Positions 33,051-41,171 of a stretch of DNA of 64,000 bases are shown here, in pieces. The position numbers were made by a program, and so were the translations under genes. Below the pieces are notes generated by a model, which was given only the letters and a program-made list of their open reading frames with translations, did not search any database and was not told the DNA's origin. Location of the stretch: assembly GCA_021847015.1 (NCBI GenBank), contig JAJZVW010000008.1:1-64000 (forward strand), written 5' to 3'. Numbering within the stretch: position 1 is the first letter of the stretch; every line of letters begins with the position of its first letter. Source of the stretch: Pseudomonadota bacterium. GTDB lineage: Bacteria > Pseudomonadota > Alphaproteobacteria > Rhodospirillales > Magnetospirillaceae.

Positions 33051-34526
33051 TCACTCGGAGCTGCCGGGGCAATGCCGGGGAACTGATCGCCCGATCCAAC
33101 CGGGGCCAAACCCGGATTGGCGCGCCAGAAGCCACAAGCTGAGAACGAGGCCGACCAGCAGGGCTCCGACCATCGGTGCCAGAGCCATTTGAAGGGCGTG
33201 CGTATAGGCGCGGGCCGACCGGCCGTGCCCCAGGACAGTGAAAAAGACGCCACCGATGCCCGCCGCCGAGAATGCGGCGCCGAGATACAACACCGCCACC
33301 ATCGTTCCTGCCACCAGGCCGGCTTGATGGGGGGCGACATCGGCCAGCACGATCCGTTGCAGCGACGGCAGCGTCATCCCTTGGCCGATGCCGGCAGCGA
33401 ACAGGCCGGCCACCATTACCGCATCCGGAGCCGGCACGCCGCCCAGCCGCCACGTCACCAGCGCGAAGGCCCCTGCCATCAGGCCGAGCCCCAGCGGCAG
33501 CAGGCGGTCGCCAACCCGCCGAGCCAGCCAGGGCGTTCCCAGCGGCCCGACGACATAGCCGAGTCCATAGGGCGCGATCCCCAATCCCGATTGGAACGGC
33601 GACCATCCAAGGCCCCGCTGGAGGAAAATGCCGTAGGTCAGGAAGAAGACGCTGATGCTATAGAAAAAGAACGCGATCAGCAGCCCGCCCGCCACCACCG
33701 GCCGGCGCAGGAGAAGCAAGTCCACCAGAGGGGCCTGCCCGTTCCGCCTCACACGCCGCTCTACCCACAACAGCATGGCGAAGCTAGGAAGCGAGGCGAT
33801 CAGACACAGGATCGTCCAGGCCGGCCAGCCCAGTTCCCGGCCGGAAATGATAGGCTCGATAAGCAGCATCAAGCTCATCGTGAGCACGAGCATGCCCGCC
33901 AGATCGATGTACGCACCCTGCGCCGGCCGGTTTTCCGGTACGAAACGCCAGGCACCGACAAGCGCCAGAAGGCCGACCGGCAGATTGACCAGGAACACGG
34001 CCCGCCAGCCTAGCCCCAGTGGATGTAGGTCGATCAGTGCCCCGCCGCCGATTTGACCGACGATGGAGGAGAGCCCAAAGACAAATCCATACGCCCCCAT
34101 CAGCCGGCTTTGAGCCTTGGCGGGAAAAACGGTCCGGATCGTCGCCAGGACCTGCGGCGTGATCAGCGCGGCGGTGACGCCCTGAACGGTGCGGCCTACG
34201 ATCAGCGCGGTGCCGTTCATCGCCCAGCCGCACAGCGCCGACGACAGGATGAACCCCGCCATCCCCAGCATGAAAATGCGCTTGCGGCCGTAAAGGTCGC
34301 CGAGCCGTCCCCCGGTGATCAGCACCACCGCATAGGCCAGGGCGTAGGCGGAAATGATAAGTTGCACCTGCGCCGCCGTGGTCTTCAGCCCCGTCTGGAT
34401 GGATGGCAGCGCGAGATTGACGATGAAATAGTCGAGCGGCGGAAGGAACACGCCCGTCAACAGGGCGGCCATGGCGAGGACGGGCCGAGCGTTCGACGGG
34501 GTGGTCAAGGGCATGGTGGCTGGCAT
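33051..34526 (-). CDS. MFS multidrug-type exporter (DHA2-like)
   Basis: This 491-residue major-facilitator protein has about 14 helices. Motif A is GGRLGDLYGRKR after TM2; TM1 shows FLPPLDYFIVNLALPSIQ and motif C-like GLSSIVGQIGGGALI follows. DHA2 members (EmrB/QacA) export drugs and dyes by proton antiport; the substrate here is unknown. It is divergent from a PdxR/MocR-type regulator 87 bases away, the classic arrangement of exporter and regulator. The 3' end abuts a phage-gene fragment. Confidence 0.88.
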   Translation of the reverse strand: MPATMPLTTPSNARPVLAMAALLTGVFLPPLDYFIVNLALPSIQTGLKTTAAQVQLIISAYALAYAVVLITGGRLGDLYGRKRIFMLGMAGFILSSALCGWAMNGTALIVGRTVQGVTAALITPQVLATIRTVFPAKAQSRLMGAYGFVFGLSSIVGQIGGGALIDLHPLGLGWRAVFLVNLPVGLLALVGAWRFVPENRPAQGAYIDLAGMLVLTMSLMLLIEPIISGRELGWPAWTILCLIASLPSFAMLLWVERRVRRNGQAPLVDLLLLRRPVVAGGLLIAFFFYSISVFFLTYGIFLQRGLGWSPFQSGLGIAPYGLGYVVGPLGTPWLARRVGDRLLPLGLGLMAGAFALVTWRLGGVPAPDAVMVAGLFAAGIGQGMTLPSLQRIVLADVAPHQAGLVAGTMVAVLYLGAAFSAAGIGGVFFTVLGHGRSARAYTHALQMALAPMVGALLVGLVLSLWLLARQSGFGPGWIGRSVPRHCPGSSE

Positions 34527-34613
34527 CCGGGAGCTAAGGGCGCTGCCCCTTTCCTACCCAGAATCGGACTGATACCCTATAGCCGGTTGTCGATTTATTA
34601 TGGGTCCAGTTCA

Positions 34614-36137
34614 ATGGCCAAACGGAGCACACCACCGCTCTGGAGCGTGTTCGCGATTGATCCCGCGAGCGCGACGTCGCGCCAGGATCAGATCGCGGAG
34701 CATATCCGCAAGGCGGTCCTGGCGGGGCATGTCCGCCCTGGGATGCGGCTTCCTTCGACGCGGTCGCTGGCGGCCGAGTTGGAGGTCTCCCGGCAGACCG
34801 CCGTCCTCGCCTACGAGAAGCTGATGGCCGAAGGCTATGTCACCGGCCGGATCGGATCGGGGCTCTATGTGCCGGATGTGCTTCCCGAAGATCTGCTGCT
34901 GCCATTGCCGGCTGGGAGAACGGCGCCGGCCGGCCCTGCGGGCGGTAACTGGACACCTCGTTTGTCGGCCCGTGGGCTACGTCTCGCCTCGCTGCCGATC
35001 ACGCCCGTCCGGCGCAGTGCGGGATTGCTTGCGCCCGGCATCCCGGCGCTGGACCGGTTCCCGCACGATCTCTGGGCGCGGCTTTCCACCCGCTTCTGGA
35101 AAGGCAGACCGGGCGTGGACCTGCTGGGCTATGGCGGGCCGTCAGGGTTCAGGCCCTTGCGAGAAGCCATTGCCGATCATCTCGGTGCGACGCGCGCGAT
35201 CGCCTGCACGGCGGACGACATCGTCATCACGGCGGGTGCACAGAACGCCATCGACTTGGCTGCCCGTCTTCTGATCGATCCTGGCGACGAGGTCATGGTC
35301 GAGGACCCGGCCTATGTCGCGGGGCGAAGCGCCCTTGAGGCCGCGGGCGGGTGCGTCGTTCCCGTCCCGGTCGATCCCGATGGGTTGGATGTGACGGCGG
35401 GAGAGGCGATGGCGCCACGGGCCCGGCTGGCCTTGGTCACGCCGTCCCATCACTATCCGCTGGGCGTGCCGATGAGCCTGTCACGCCGTCTCTCCCTGCT
35501 GGATTGGGCCGAACGGGCCGACGGGTGGATTCTCGAAGACGATTGCGACGGCGACTACCGCTATGCGGGCCATCCCCTTCGTCCGTTGCGGGCACTCGGC
35601 CGGGCCGCGGCGGCGCGGCGCGTCATCTATATCGGTTCCTTCGCCAAGGTTCTGGCACCGGGGTTGAGGCTGGGCTTCCTCGTCGCGCCGACGGGGCTGG
35701 CCGAGGCCTTCGGTACGGCACGCGGCCTCATTGACCGCCATTCGCCCATATCGACGCAGGCGGTCTTGGCCGACTTCATCGGTGAAGGCCATTTCGCGGC
35801 GCACCTGCGCCGGATGCGCGTGCTCTACGCTGAACGGCGCGATCGTCTGATTCACGCGCTGGAACGGCATTGCGGAGACGTGCTCGACTGGGGGAAAAGC
35901 CCGGAAGCGGGCCTGCACCTGACGGCCAAGCTGCATGGAAACGGCGGTACCAAGCCCGACGATGTCGAGATTTGGGAGCGGGTCAGCCGCGAAGGCCTTC
36001 AGACGCCCCCGTTGTCCGCGCATTACGCGTGCGAACGGCGTGCGCAGGCGGGCTTCATCCTCGGCTTCGCGGCAACGCCGGCCGACAGAATCGACGAAGC
36101 AGCCGCAAGGCTTGGCAGAGCCATCCGGTTGCCATGA
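34614..36137 (+). CDS. PdxR/MocR-family regulator (GntR HTH + aminotransferase domain)
   Basis: The protein has 507 residues. An N-terminal GntR winged helix (about 15-85; PSTRSLAAELEVSRQTAVLA) joins a class-I aminotransferase-fold domain. The PLP lysine lies in YIGSFAKVLAPGLRLGF, and the DDCDGDYRY segment precedes it. MocR proteins sense PLP or amino-compound adducts and usually control a divergent gene, here the MFS exporter. The ATG at 34614 is the first that keeps the HTH intact; no strong ribosome binding site is seen. The 87-base divergent gap should contain the operator. Confidence 0.9.
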   Translation: MAKRSTPPLWSVFAIDPASATSRQDQIAEHIRKAVLAGHVRPGMRLPSTRSLAAELEVSRQTAVLAYEKLMAEGYVTGRIGSGLYVPDVLPEDLLLPLPAGRTAPAGPAGGNWTPRLSARGLRLASLPITPVRRSAGLLAPGIPALDRFPHDLWARLSTRFWKGRPGVDLLGYGGPSGFRPLREAIADHLGATRAIACTADDIVITAGAQNAIDLAARLLIDPGDEVMVEDPAYVAGRSALEAAGGCVVPVPVDPDGLDVTAGEAMAPRARLALVTPSHHYPLGVPMSLSRRLSLLDWAERADGWILEDDCDGDYRYAGHPLRPLRALGRAAAARRVIYIGSFAKVLAPGLRLGFLVAPTGLAEAFGTARGLIDRHSPISTQAVLADFIGEGHFAAHLRRMRVLYAERRDRLIHALERHCGDVLDWGKSPEAGLHLTAKLHGNGGTKPDDVEIWERVSREGLQTPPLSAHYACERRAQAGFILGFAATPADRIDEAAARLGRAIRLP

Positions 36138-36231
36138 ACTCACCAGTTCTCGAGCCAGTAGTCCACGCCGTTCTCGAGCGGCGTGTTGCACGCTTTCCAC
36201 GCGATCGGCGGATCGGCCGCCGCTGTGATGA

Positions 36232-38187
36232 TCAAATCTGCGTCTCGAGACTTCCCCGGCATGACGCGACATAGGCGAGGCACTCCTCCTTGGGGCCGGG
36301 GCGCTTGAAGTAATAGCCTTGGAGCATGTCGACACCCATGTCGGTCAGGACGTCGGCGCATTCCTTTGTTTCCACCCCTTCGGCGACGACATTCATCTTC
36401 ATCGCGTGCCCCAGATCTGTGATGGTGCGCAGCAAGACCCGGCCGGCTTCGGTATGGACACGGCGTACGAACGAGGCGTCGATCTTGATTTCGTGGACAG
36501 GCAGGTCGTGCAGGTAGGATAGGGACGAATAGCCCGTGCCGAAATCGTCCAGGGACAGCATGAAGCCCGCTTCCGAGAGCTGAATCAGAAGTTCGCGTGC
36601 ACGCTCGATGCCCAGAAGGGCGACGCTTTCGGTCATCTCCAATTTAATGCTCTGTGGGTTCACGGAATGCCGCTCGATGGACCGCATCAAGTCGGGGACG
36701 AATGTGTTCGAGACCAGTTGGCGATTGGAGACGTTGATCGACAGGAACATGTTGCGCGCCAAATCTTTTTCACAACTGGAAAACTGCCGCAGCGCTTGCT
36801 CCAATACCGATTGCCCCAGCCTTTCGATCACTCCCAATGTTTCCGCCATCGGGATGAAGGTGGCCGGACTGACCCAACCGTATTGGGGGTCCTGCCACCG
36901 CGCCAGGGCCTCCATGCCGACCGGCAAATGCGTATGGGCGTCGACGATCGGCTGATAATGAACCTGAATGAGATCGTTCTTCACGGCCGCCGCGAAATCG
37001 GCCGTGAAGTCGACGTCCCGGTAGCCGAGGTCGTTGCTCGACATCTCGGCGAACATCTGGGCGTTATTTCGACCCTGGGACTTGGCGAAGAACAATGCCT
37101 TGTCCGCCTGGATCAGGAGGTTTTCGGCGGTCCTCGCGTCATCGGGGTACAGGGCACCGCCCAGGCTTAGGGTCACATCGTAATCGGCATTCTTCTCTTC
37201 GAGATGTGCCCTCACCGCTGCGGCCAGCCGGTCGGCCTTCCGCTTCAAATCCTCCAGTCCGCCGATCTTGGGCAAGAGGATGACAAATTCGTCGCCGCCC
37301 CAGCGGGCTAGCGTGTCGCACTTGCGCAAGTTAGCAGTCAACGCCTGGGTAACCTCGACCAGCAATTGATCGCCGGCCTTGTGGCCGTAAACGTCGTTCA
37401 CCTGCTTAAAATTGTCGAGATCGACGAAAATCACCGCGCACTTGACGCCTTCCCGTTCCGACTCGTTGAGTGCCTGTTGCATCCTGTCTTCCAGAAGGAC
37501 CCGGTTGGGCAAGCCGGTCAGAGCGTCGTGCAGCGCCATGTGCACGATTCGCTGTTCCTGGAGATGGGACTCCGTGATGTCGCGCAGAACGCCTCGGATT
37601 TCCACCGAGCCTCCTCCGCTCGGCGCGCGTCGAACGAACTTGCCCTCGACCCAGAGATCGTTCGGCCCTTTAGGGGCAAGGCGAAACCGCACCGTGGCGG
37701 AATCCGCCGGGGCCGTGAAAAGTTTGGAAAGCGCCGCACGCACCAGCGGTCGGTCAACATCGTGGACAACGTCCGTGATCGGCATGCCGACAACCGTTTC
37801 CGCTCCGGTACCGAGCAGAACCTCGATCGGCTTCGACGCACGGTGGAGCGTCAGATCGGATGAGACCCCAACGACGACCTCGTTCACCATGTTGAGGGTT
37901 TCGAGGTTGCTGGCCGCTTCAGCCTCGGTTGCCGCCATGGCCTGATTGAGGTCGCGAATTTCGTCCAGCTCGCTACGGAAGCCCATTTTCCTGAGGAGGA
38001 GCTCCATGAGGCAGAACCGTGTCAAGCCGGACTGCGCGAGATTCAGGCTGACAAAGAACAGAGTCACAAAGGCAATCAGACTGTAATCGTAATAGAGAAC
38101 AACGCCGCTGGCGGTTACCAATGTGCCGGCAATGGTCCGGATGGTGGGCTCGATGTAAGGGAGGTTCTTTTCGGCCATTCCATTCAC
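36232..38187 (-). CDS. Membrane-anchored PAS-GGDEF-EAL protein
   Basis: This is a 651-residue c-di-GMP enzyme. Residues 8-70 form two hydrophobic helices and resemble the small DUF2892/YgaP-like membrane domain (SLNLAQSGLTRFCLMELLLR). A PAS-like region spans about 95-210. The GGDEF domain has an intact GGDEF at 297-301 and an RxxD I-site (Arg288-Asp291). The EAL domain has EALARW from Glu426, plus MTESVALL and DDFGTGYSSLSYL. Both activities look possible. The start is GTG at 38187 with GGGG eight bases upstream; an ATG at 38178 is the alternative. It stands alone between pdxR-like and phnA. Confidence 0.9.
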   Translation of the reverse strand: MNGMAEKNLPYIEPTIRTIAGTLVTASGVVLYYDYSLIAFVTLFFVSLNLAQSGLTRFCLMELLLRKMGFRSELDEIRDLNQAMAATEAEAASNLETLNMVNEVVVGVSSDLTLHRASKPIEVLLGTGAETVVGMPITDVVHDVDRPLVRAALSKLFTAPADSATVRFRLAPKGPNDLWVEGKFVRRAPSGGGSVEIRGVLRDITESHLQEQRIVHMALHDALTGLPNRVLLEDRMQQALNESEREGVKCAVIFVDLDNFKQVNDVYGHKAGDQLLVEVTQALTANLRKCDTLARWGGDEFVILLPKIGGLEDLKRKADRLAAAVRAHLEEKNADYDVTLSLGGALYPDDARTAENLLIQADKALFFAKSQGRNNAQMFAEMSSNDLGYRDVDFTADFAAAVKNDLIQVHYQPIVDAHTHLPVGMEALARWQDPQYGWVSPATFIPMAETLGVIERLGQSVLEQALRQFSSCEKDLARNMFLSINVSNRQLVSNTFVPDLMRSIERHSVNPQSIKLEMTESVALLGIERARELLIQLSEAGFMLSLDDFGTGYSSLSYLHDLPVHEIKIDASFVRRVHTEAGRVLLRTITDLGHAMKMNVVAEGVETKECADVLTDMGVDMLQGYYFKRPGPKEECLAYVASCRGSLETQI

Positions 38188-38311
38188 ACGTTGTTCCCCG
38201 GGGTAGAGTCTGCACCAGGACTTGCGAGATTTTTTGGCAAATCACGAGCATCGCCAACCCAGGTGGTGATTTAAAATCATACGAAAAAGCATGGCGGTGT
38301 CAATTATGGCC

Positions 38312-38473
38312 GTAGCAATGCAGCGGTTCTCATTATGCATTTTTCGCTGTCATCCCGAGCCGATGGCGAGGGATCTTTCCGGCACTTTCGCGTGAAGGAT
38401 CCCTCTGTCGCTCCGCTCCCTCGGGATGACACCATGCCCTGATGCCGCATAATGAGAACCGCTGGTAGCAATG
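38312..38473. mobile_element. MITE-like element with 18-bp ends and 9-bp target duplication
   Basis: The element 38321-38464 (144 bp) has perfect 18-bp terminal inverted repeats, CAGCGGTTCTCATTATGC at the left and its complement at the right. The 9-bp direct repeat GTAGCAATG flanks it (38312-38320 and 38465-38473). Inside is a second inverted pair, TGTCATCCCGAG and CTCGGGATGACA, around GGATC/GATCC. It has no coding capacity. The ends and duplication indicate non-autonomous transposition. Confidence 0.88.
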
Positions 38474-38587
38474 CCAAAACTGCGGCGTCTGCTACCCGGT
38501 CGGCTTCCAAGCCGGGATCGTGGCGGTTGCTTGAGTTTCCATCGGCCCGTGTTTTAGGTTCACCCCAACCAAACAACGAGGTCGATG

Positions 38588-38944
38588 ATGGACGGTGATT
38601 TGAAATGCCCCAAGTGCGGCTCCGGACACGTGTATCCGGATGGCAGCCTGTGGATTTGCCCGGAATGCGCCCATGAATGGAGCGGCGCCGAGGCCGATTC
38701 CGGAGCGGAGAGTTCGGATGCGGAGGGCATGGTCAAGGATGCCAACGGCAACGTGCTCGCCGACGGCGACACCGTGACCGTCATCAAGGATCTTAAAGTC
38801 AAGGGATCGTCCCTGGTCGTCAAAGGCGGCACCAAGGTGAAGAATATCCGCCTGGTGGACGCGACCGACGGCCACAACATCGCCTGCAAGATCGACGGCA
38901 TCGGCGCAATGAATTTGAAATCGGAATTCGTGAAGAAGTCCTAA
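38588..38944 (+). CDS. phnA: PhnA/YjdM zinc-ribbon protein
   Basis: This 118-residue PhnA-family protein has an N-terminal zinc ribbon (Cys7-x2-Cys10 and Cys24-x2-Cys27) and the highly conserved C-terminal domain [20 protein letters not shown] through [19 protein letters not shown]. Despite the name it is not part of the C-P lyase pathway and its role is unclear. The ATG at 38588 is preferred over 38585 because GAGG then lies six bases upstream. The two-hairpin repeat copy B starts at the very next base after its stop codon. Confidence 0.92.
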   Translation: MDGDLKCPKCGSGHVYPDGSLWICPECAHEWSGAEADSGAESSDAEGMVKDANGNVLADGDTVTVIKDLKVKGSSLVVKGGTKVKNIRLVDATDGHNIACKIDGIGAMNLKSEFVKKS

Positions 38945-39071
38945 TGCACCGACACATTCGGAAGGTGCACCGGCCCTCCGAATGTGTCGGTGCACAATTC
39001 ATTGATTTTGTGGGCCGATTCACCCGACAAAAGGTTCGCGCTCATGAACCTTTTGTCGGGACCGGACCACC
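38945..39071 (+). repeat. Two-hairpin dispersed repeat, copy B
   Basis: Hairpin 1 has a perfect 18-bp stem TGCACCGACACATTCGGA (38945-38962) with 38977-38994. The linker (38995-39022) differs from copy A at two positions. Hairpin 2 has a 15-bp stem CCCGACAAAAGGTTC (39023-39037) with 39046-39060. The tail GGACCACCA matches copy A. The stem bases differ from copy A in ways that keep pairing. The element begins at the base after the phnA stop codon. Confidence 0.85.
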
Positions 39072-39073
39072 AG

Positions 39074-39177
39074 CCCGGATTTCTCACATGGGCACCGATT
39101 CGATCGCGTTTCGGGGAGGCGGAGTGCCAAGCCGCGGCCCGCGGGCAAGGCTCCCCGCCGCAACCGCTTTGGCCACG
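39074..39177. repeat. Truncated left half of the 62655 element
   Basis: About 80 bases from GCCCGGATTTCTCACATGGG through GCGGGCAAGGCT match the left half of the element at 62655-62830; the differences seen are all C/T or G/A transitions. The right half and right terminal repeat are missing. It starts directly after the two-hairpin repeat and runs up to the mutarotase stop codon. Confidence 0.75.
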
Positions 39178-40083
39178 CTAATCCCGGCCGACCGTATAGG
39201 TGGCGACCAAGCGATGTTCGGCCCCGGGAGCGACCGTGACGGCATCGGGGCCGGCGTTGGTGGTCTCGACGCAGAGCAGGGTCTTGTAATCGTCATCGTC
39301 CAGGTCGGCCATGGCGCGGGCGGTATCGGCCCATGGGTTCCATACCACCGCGCTGGCGCTGCCCTGGGCGCTAATGCGGATGCGGCGGGACAGGGCCGGA
39401 TCGACGATGGCCAGGTCCCCCCGCACACCGGTGTAGACGCGGTCGGTCTCGCCGGCGAGGGTCACCGCACCCTGCTGGGTCTTGGTGGCGCCGCCGTCCA
39501 TCTTGTCGATGTAGGACAGGCCCTCCAGCCCCTCCACCCGCACGCGGGCGATATCGCCGACGCGGAAATAGGTGTGCAGGCCCTGGGTGAGCGGGAACGC
39601 CTTGTCCCCGGTGTTGCGGGTGACCAGGGCGGTTTGGAGAGCGTCGCCGATGGTGACGGCCAGTTCCAGGTCGAAGGCGTGCGGCCAGATGGCGCGGGTC
39701 TCGTCGCTGTCGGTCAGGCCGAGACGGACGCGGACTCGGCCGTCCGCGAGGGTTTCGGTGCCGCGCAGGTCCCAGGGACGGTTGCGGACGAAACCGTGGC
39801 CGGGGCGGCCCTTGCCTTCGGGATCGGGGCCGAACCACGGCCAGCATACCGGCATGCCGCCCTTGATGGCTTTGCCGTCCGCCCAGTACGCCTTGCCGCT
39901 GAGGAAGAAAATGTCCTCGGCTTGTCCGGCGGGCCGGTGCGACAGCACTTGGCCGGCATAGGTGCAGATGGTGGCGCGTGCAGTGCCCGTATCCACCTCG
40001 ACCAGAGGCAAGCCGCCCTTGCCCGCGGTGATGGTCACGCGGCCGGCGATGGCGAAGCGTGCGTTCAATTCCCCGATGCTCAT
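39178..40083 (-). CDS. D-hexose-6-phosphate mutarotase (YeaD type)
   Basis: This 301-residue galactose-mutarotase-fold protein of the YeaD/YMR099c class interconverts the anomers of glucose-6-phosphate and related sugars. Diagnostic segments are GGMPVCWPWFGPDPEGKGRP, GHGFVRNRPWDL with the catalytic histidine, GLHTYFRVGDIARVRVEGLE and VVWNPWADTA. The ATG at 40083 gives the expected N-terminus; upstream in-frame sequence is low quality. Its stop codon adjoins a repeat fragment. Confidence 0.9.
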   Translation of the reverse strand: MSIGELNARFAIAGRVTITAGKGGLPLVEVDTGTARATICTYAGQVLSHRPAGQAEDIFFLSGKAYWADGKAIKGGMPVCWPWFGPDPEGKGRPGHGFVRNRPWDLRGTETLADGRVRVRLGLTDSDETRAIWPHAFDLELAVTIGDALQTALVTRNTGDKAFPLTQGLHTYFRVGDIARVRVEGLEGLSYIDKMDGGATKTQQGAVTLAGETDRVYTGVRGDLAIVDPALSRRIRISAQGSASAVVWNPWADTARAMADLDDDDYKTLLCVETTNAGPDAVTVAPGAEHRLVATYTVGRD

Positions 40084-40233
40084 GGCGATTTTCCCCTGAT
40101 GTTGCGGAGGCGATGGTAGCGGTCGGCGGCGGCGCCGCAAACCGCACGGGCGGGTGGGTGCGCCAAAGGGCTTACGGGCGGTGCCGTCGCGGTCGCCTCC
40201 GATGCGCCCGAGCGCTAACCTCACTTCCACCAG

Positions 40234-40270
40234 GTGATAAAAATTGCTATCACATAGTCACAAATATGTG
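40234..40270. promoter_or_regulatory. Tandem operator-like inverted repeats
   Basis: Two perfect 6-8-6 palindromes overlap by three bases: GTGATA-N8-TATCAC (40234-40253) and CACATA-N8-TATGTG (40251-40270). They lie in AT-rich DNA between the leftward mutarotase and the rightward GntR-like gene and look like a pair of binding sites for a dimeric regulator. The spacing does not fit CRP or FNR. Confidence 0.5.
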
Positions 40271-40591
40271 CCATCCCAATCAGGAAAGATTTGCCTACAG
40301 TGGAAATGGGGGGGTGTGAAAATTTGCGATGACCACGGTCATCGCCGCCCCCGACGACGAGCGGATAGCGTTAGGCGCCATGTGTGGCGCCCTGTGTGTT
40401 GGCGCCTAGGGATGGGCGTGGAAATGGCTAATGGCAGACGATACATCGCAGTTTCATGGCGGATTTGCGCGGCAATGTGATCCGATTGCTGGCCATTGCG
40501 GTCCGACAATGGTTTTCGCCCCCCCGGATAAGCCGGTGCGCCGAGCACCATCGGTCCCAGGCCGGACGGCCGCCGCGTTAGTGCAGAAACG
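40271..40591. other. Long leader upstream of the GntR-like gene
   Basis: These 321 bases have no strong gene. A 26-codon frame (40329-40409) encodes TTVIAAPDDERIALGAMCG and ends in the arm of an inverted repeat, TAGGCGCCA / TGGCGCCTA (40372-40380/40400-40408); GGCGCC occurs three times there. It has no clear ribosome binding site, so a leader peptide is possible but unproven. Confidence 0.3.
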
Positions 40592-40954
40592 ATGGCCAAG
40601 TTGACCGAGCTGGCGCTCAGGCGGATCATGGCTGACATAATTTCAGGGACATTTCCGCCACGTACGCGCCTCGGCCAAGCATCCTTGGCCGAACGTTACC
40701 GCATGTCACGCAAGCCCATCCGCGAAGCTCTGTCCGTCCTTGCCGGGTTGGGCTGGCTGGTCCGCCTGTCGGATGACAAGAAATGGTCCGTCGCCGAGCT
40801 TCGCCGCGATGTCGCCGGGACCGCGACGTCCTGCCCCGCGTGCGGGAGCGTCGAGTATCGGCTGTTGAGCGACGACGACGGGCAGGTGCTTTGGTGCCAA
40901 AGGTGCTTTCGCGTGTGCCCGGTCGTCCCTCCGCCGGCCGGCGAGCCCCAGTAA
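40592..40954 (+). CDS. Short GntR-type winged helix fused to a zinc ribbon
   Basis: This 120-residue protein has residues 3-60 forming a GntR/FadR-type winged helix (GTFPPRTRLGQASLAERYRM, SRKPIREALSVLAGLGWLVR). Instead of the long FCD or UTRA effector domain there is a small zinc-ribbon-like tail with Cys81-x2-Cys84 and Cys102-x2-Cys105. The ATG is preceded by no good ribosome binding site. It may be a stand-alone repressor responding to metal or redox state, or the remnant of a larger regulator with a new tail. The zinc pair argues for the first. Tandem palindromes about 320 bases upstream are candidate operators. Confidence 0.65.
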   Translation: MAKLTELALRRIMADIISGTFPPRTRLGQASLAERYRMSRKPIREALSVLAGLGWLVRLSDDKKWSVAELRRDVAGTATSCPACGSVEYRLLSDDDGQVLWCQRCFRVCPVVPPPAGEPQ

Positions 40955-41004
40955 GCCGCGGAAAAAGGCGCGCTCGCGGCTGCCTTCCCGCCAGCCCTCG
41001 ATCC

Positions 41005-41032
41005 GTTCGGGTCCTTCGTACGCCCATCAAGT
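41005..41032 (+). repeat. Diverged copy of the tRNA-Lys 3' end
   Basis: The 28 bases GTTCGGGTCCTTCG plus TACGCCCATCAAGT match 31925-31951, the T loop to just past the CCA of tRNA-Lys, with about four differences and one inserted base. No 5' half of a tRNA is present upstream, and the T stem cannot form. It is read as an attachment-site-like remnant. Confidence 0.5.
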
Positions 41033-41034
41033 CC

Positions 41035-41076
41035 AAGCCCCTGAAAAGGCGAGCTTTTCAGGGGCTTTTCTTTTTT
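41035..41076 (+). terminator. Strong terminator after the tRNA-like remnant
   Basis: A 14-bp stem AAGCCCCTGAAAAG / CTTTTCAGGGGCTT (41035-41048 with 41054-41067) and a 5-nt loop are followed by TTCTTTTTT. It would end transcripts from the GntR-like gene, or it may be the original terminator of tRNA-Lys. Confidence 0.93.
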
Positions 41077-41171
41077 AGGTGCCGGAGGGCTTTGCGCCCC
41101 CGCTCATAGATTGGGCCGTCGCCGCAATCGGCCGCCGGTTTACCGAAGCGATCCTTTGGACGGGAGCCGCC

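Noticed and set aside
36140..36361. A 73-codon frame between the PdxR-like gene and the GGDEF-EAL gene
   Set aside because: Most of it overlaps the 3' end of the GGDEF-EAL gene in another frame, and the remaining 30 residues are not recognisable. It could be a gene fragment, but the evidence is too thin.
41005..41032. A complete tRNA gene ending here
   Set aside because: No complementary acceptor 5' arm, D arm or anticodon arm lies in the 80 bases upstream, and the T stem does not pair.
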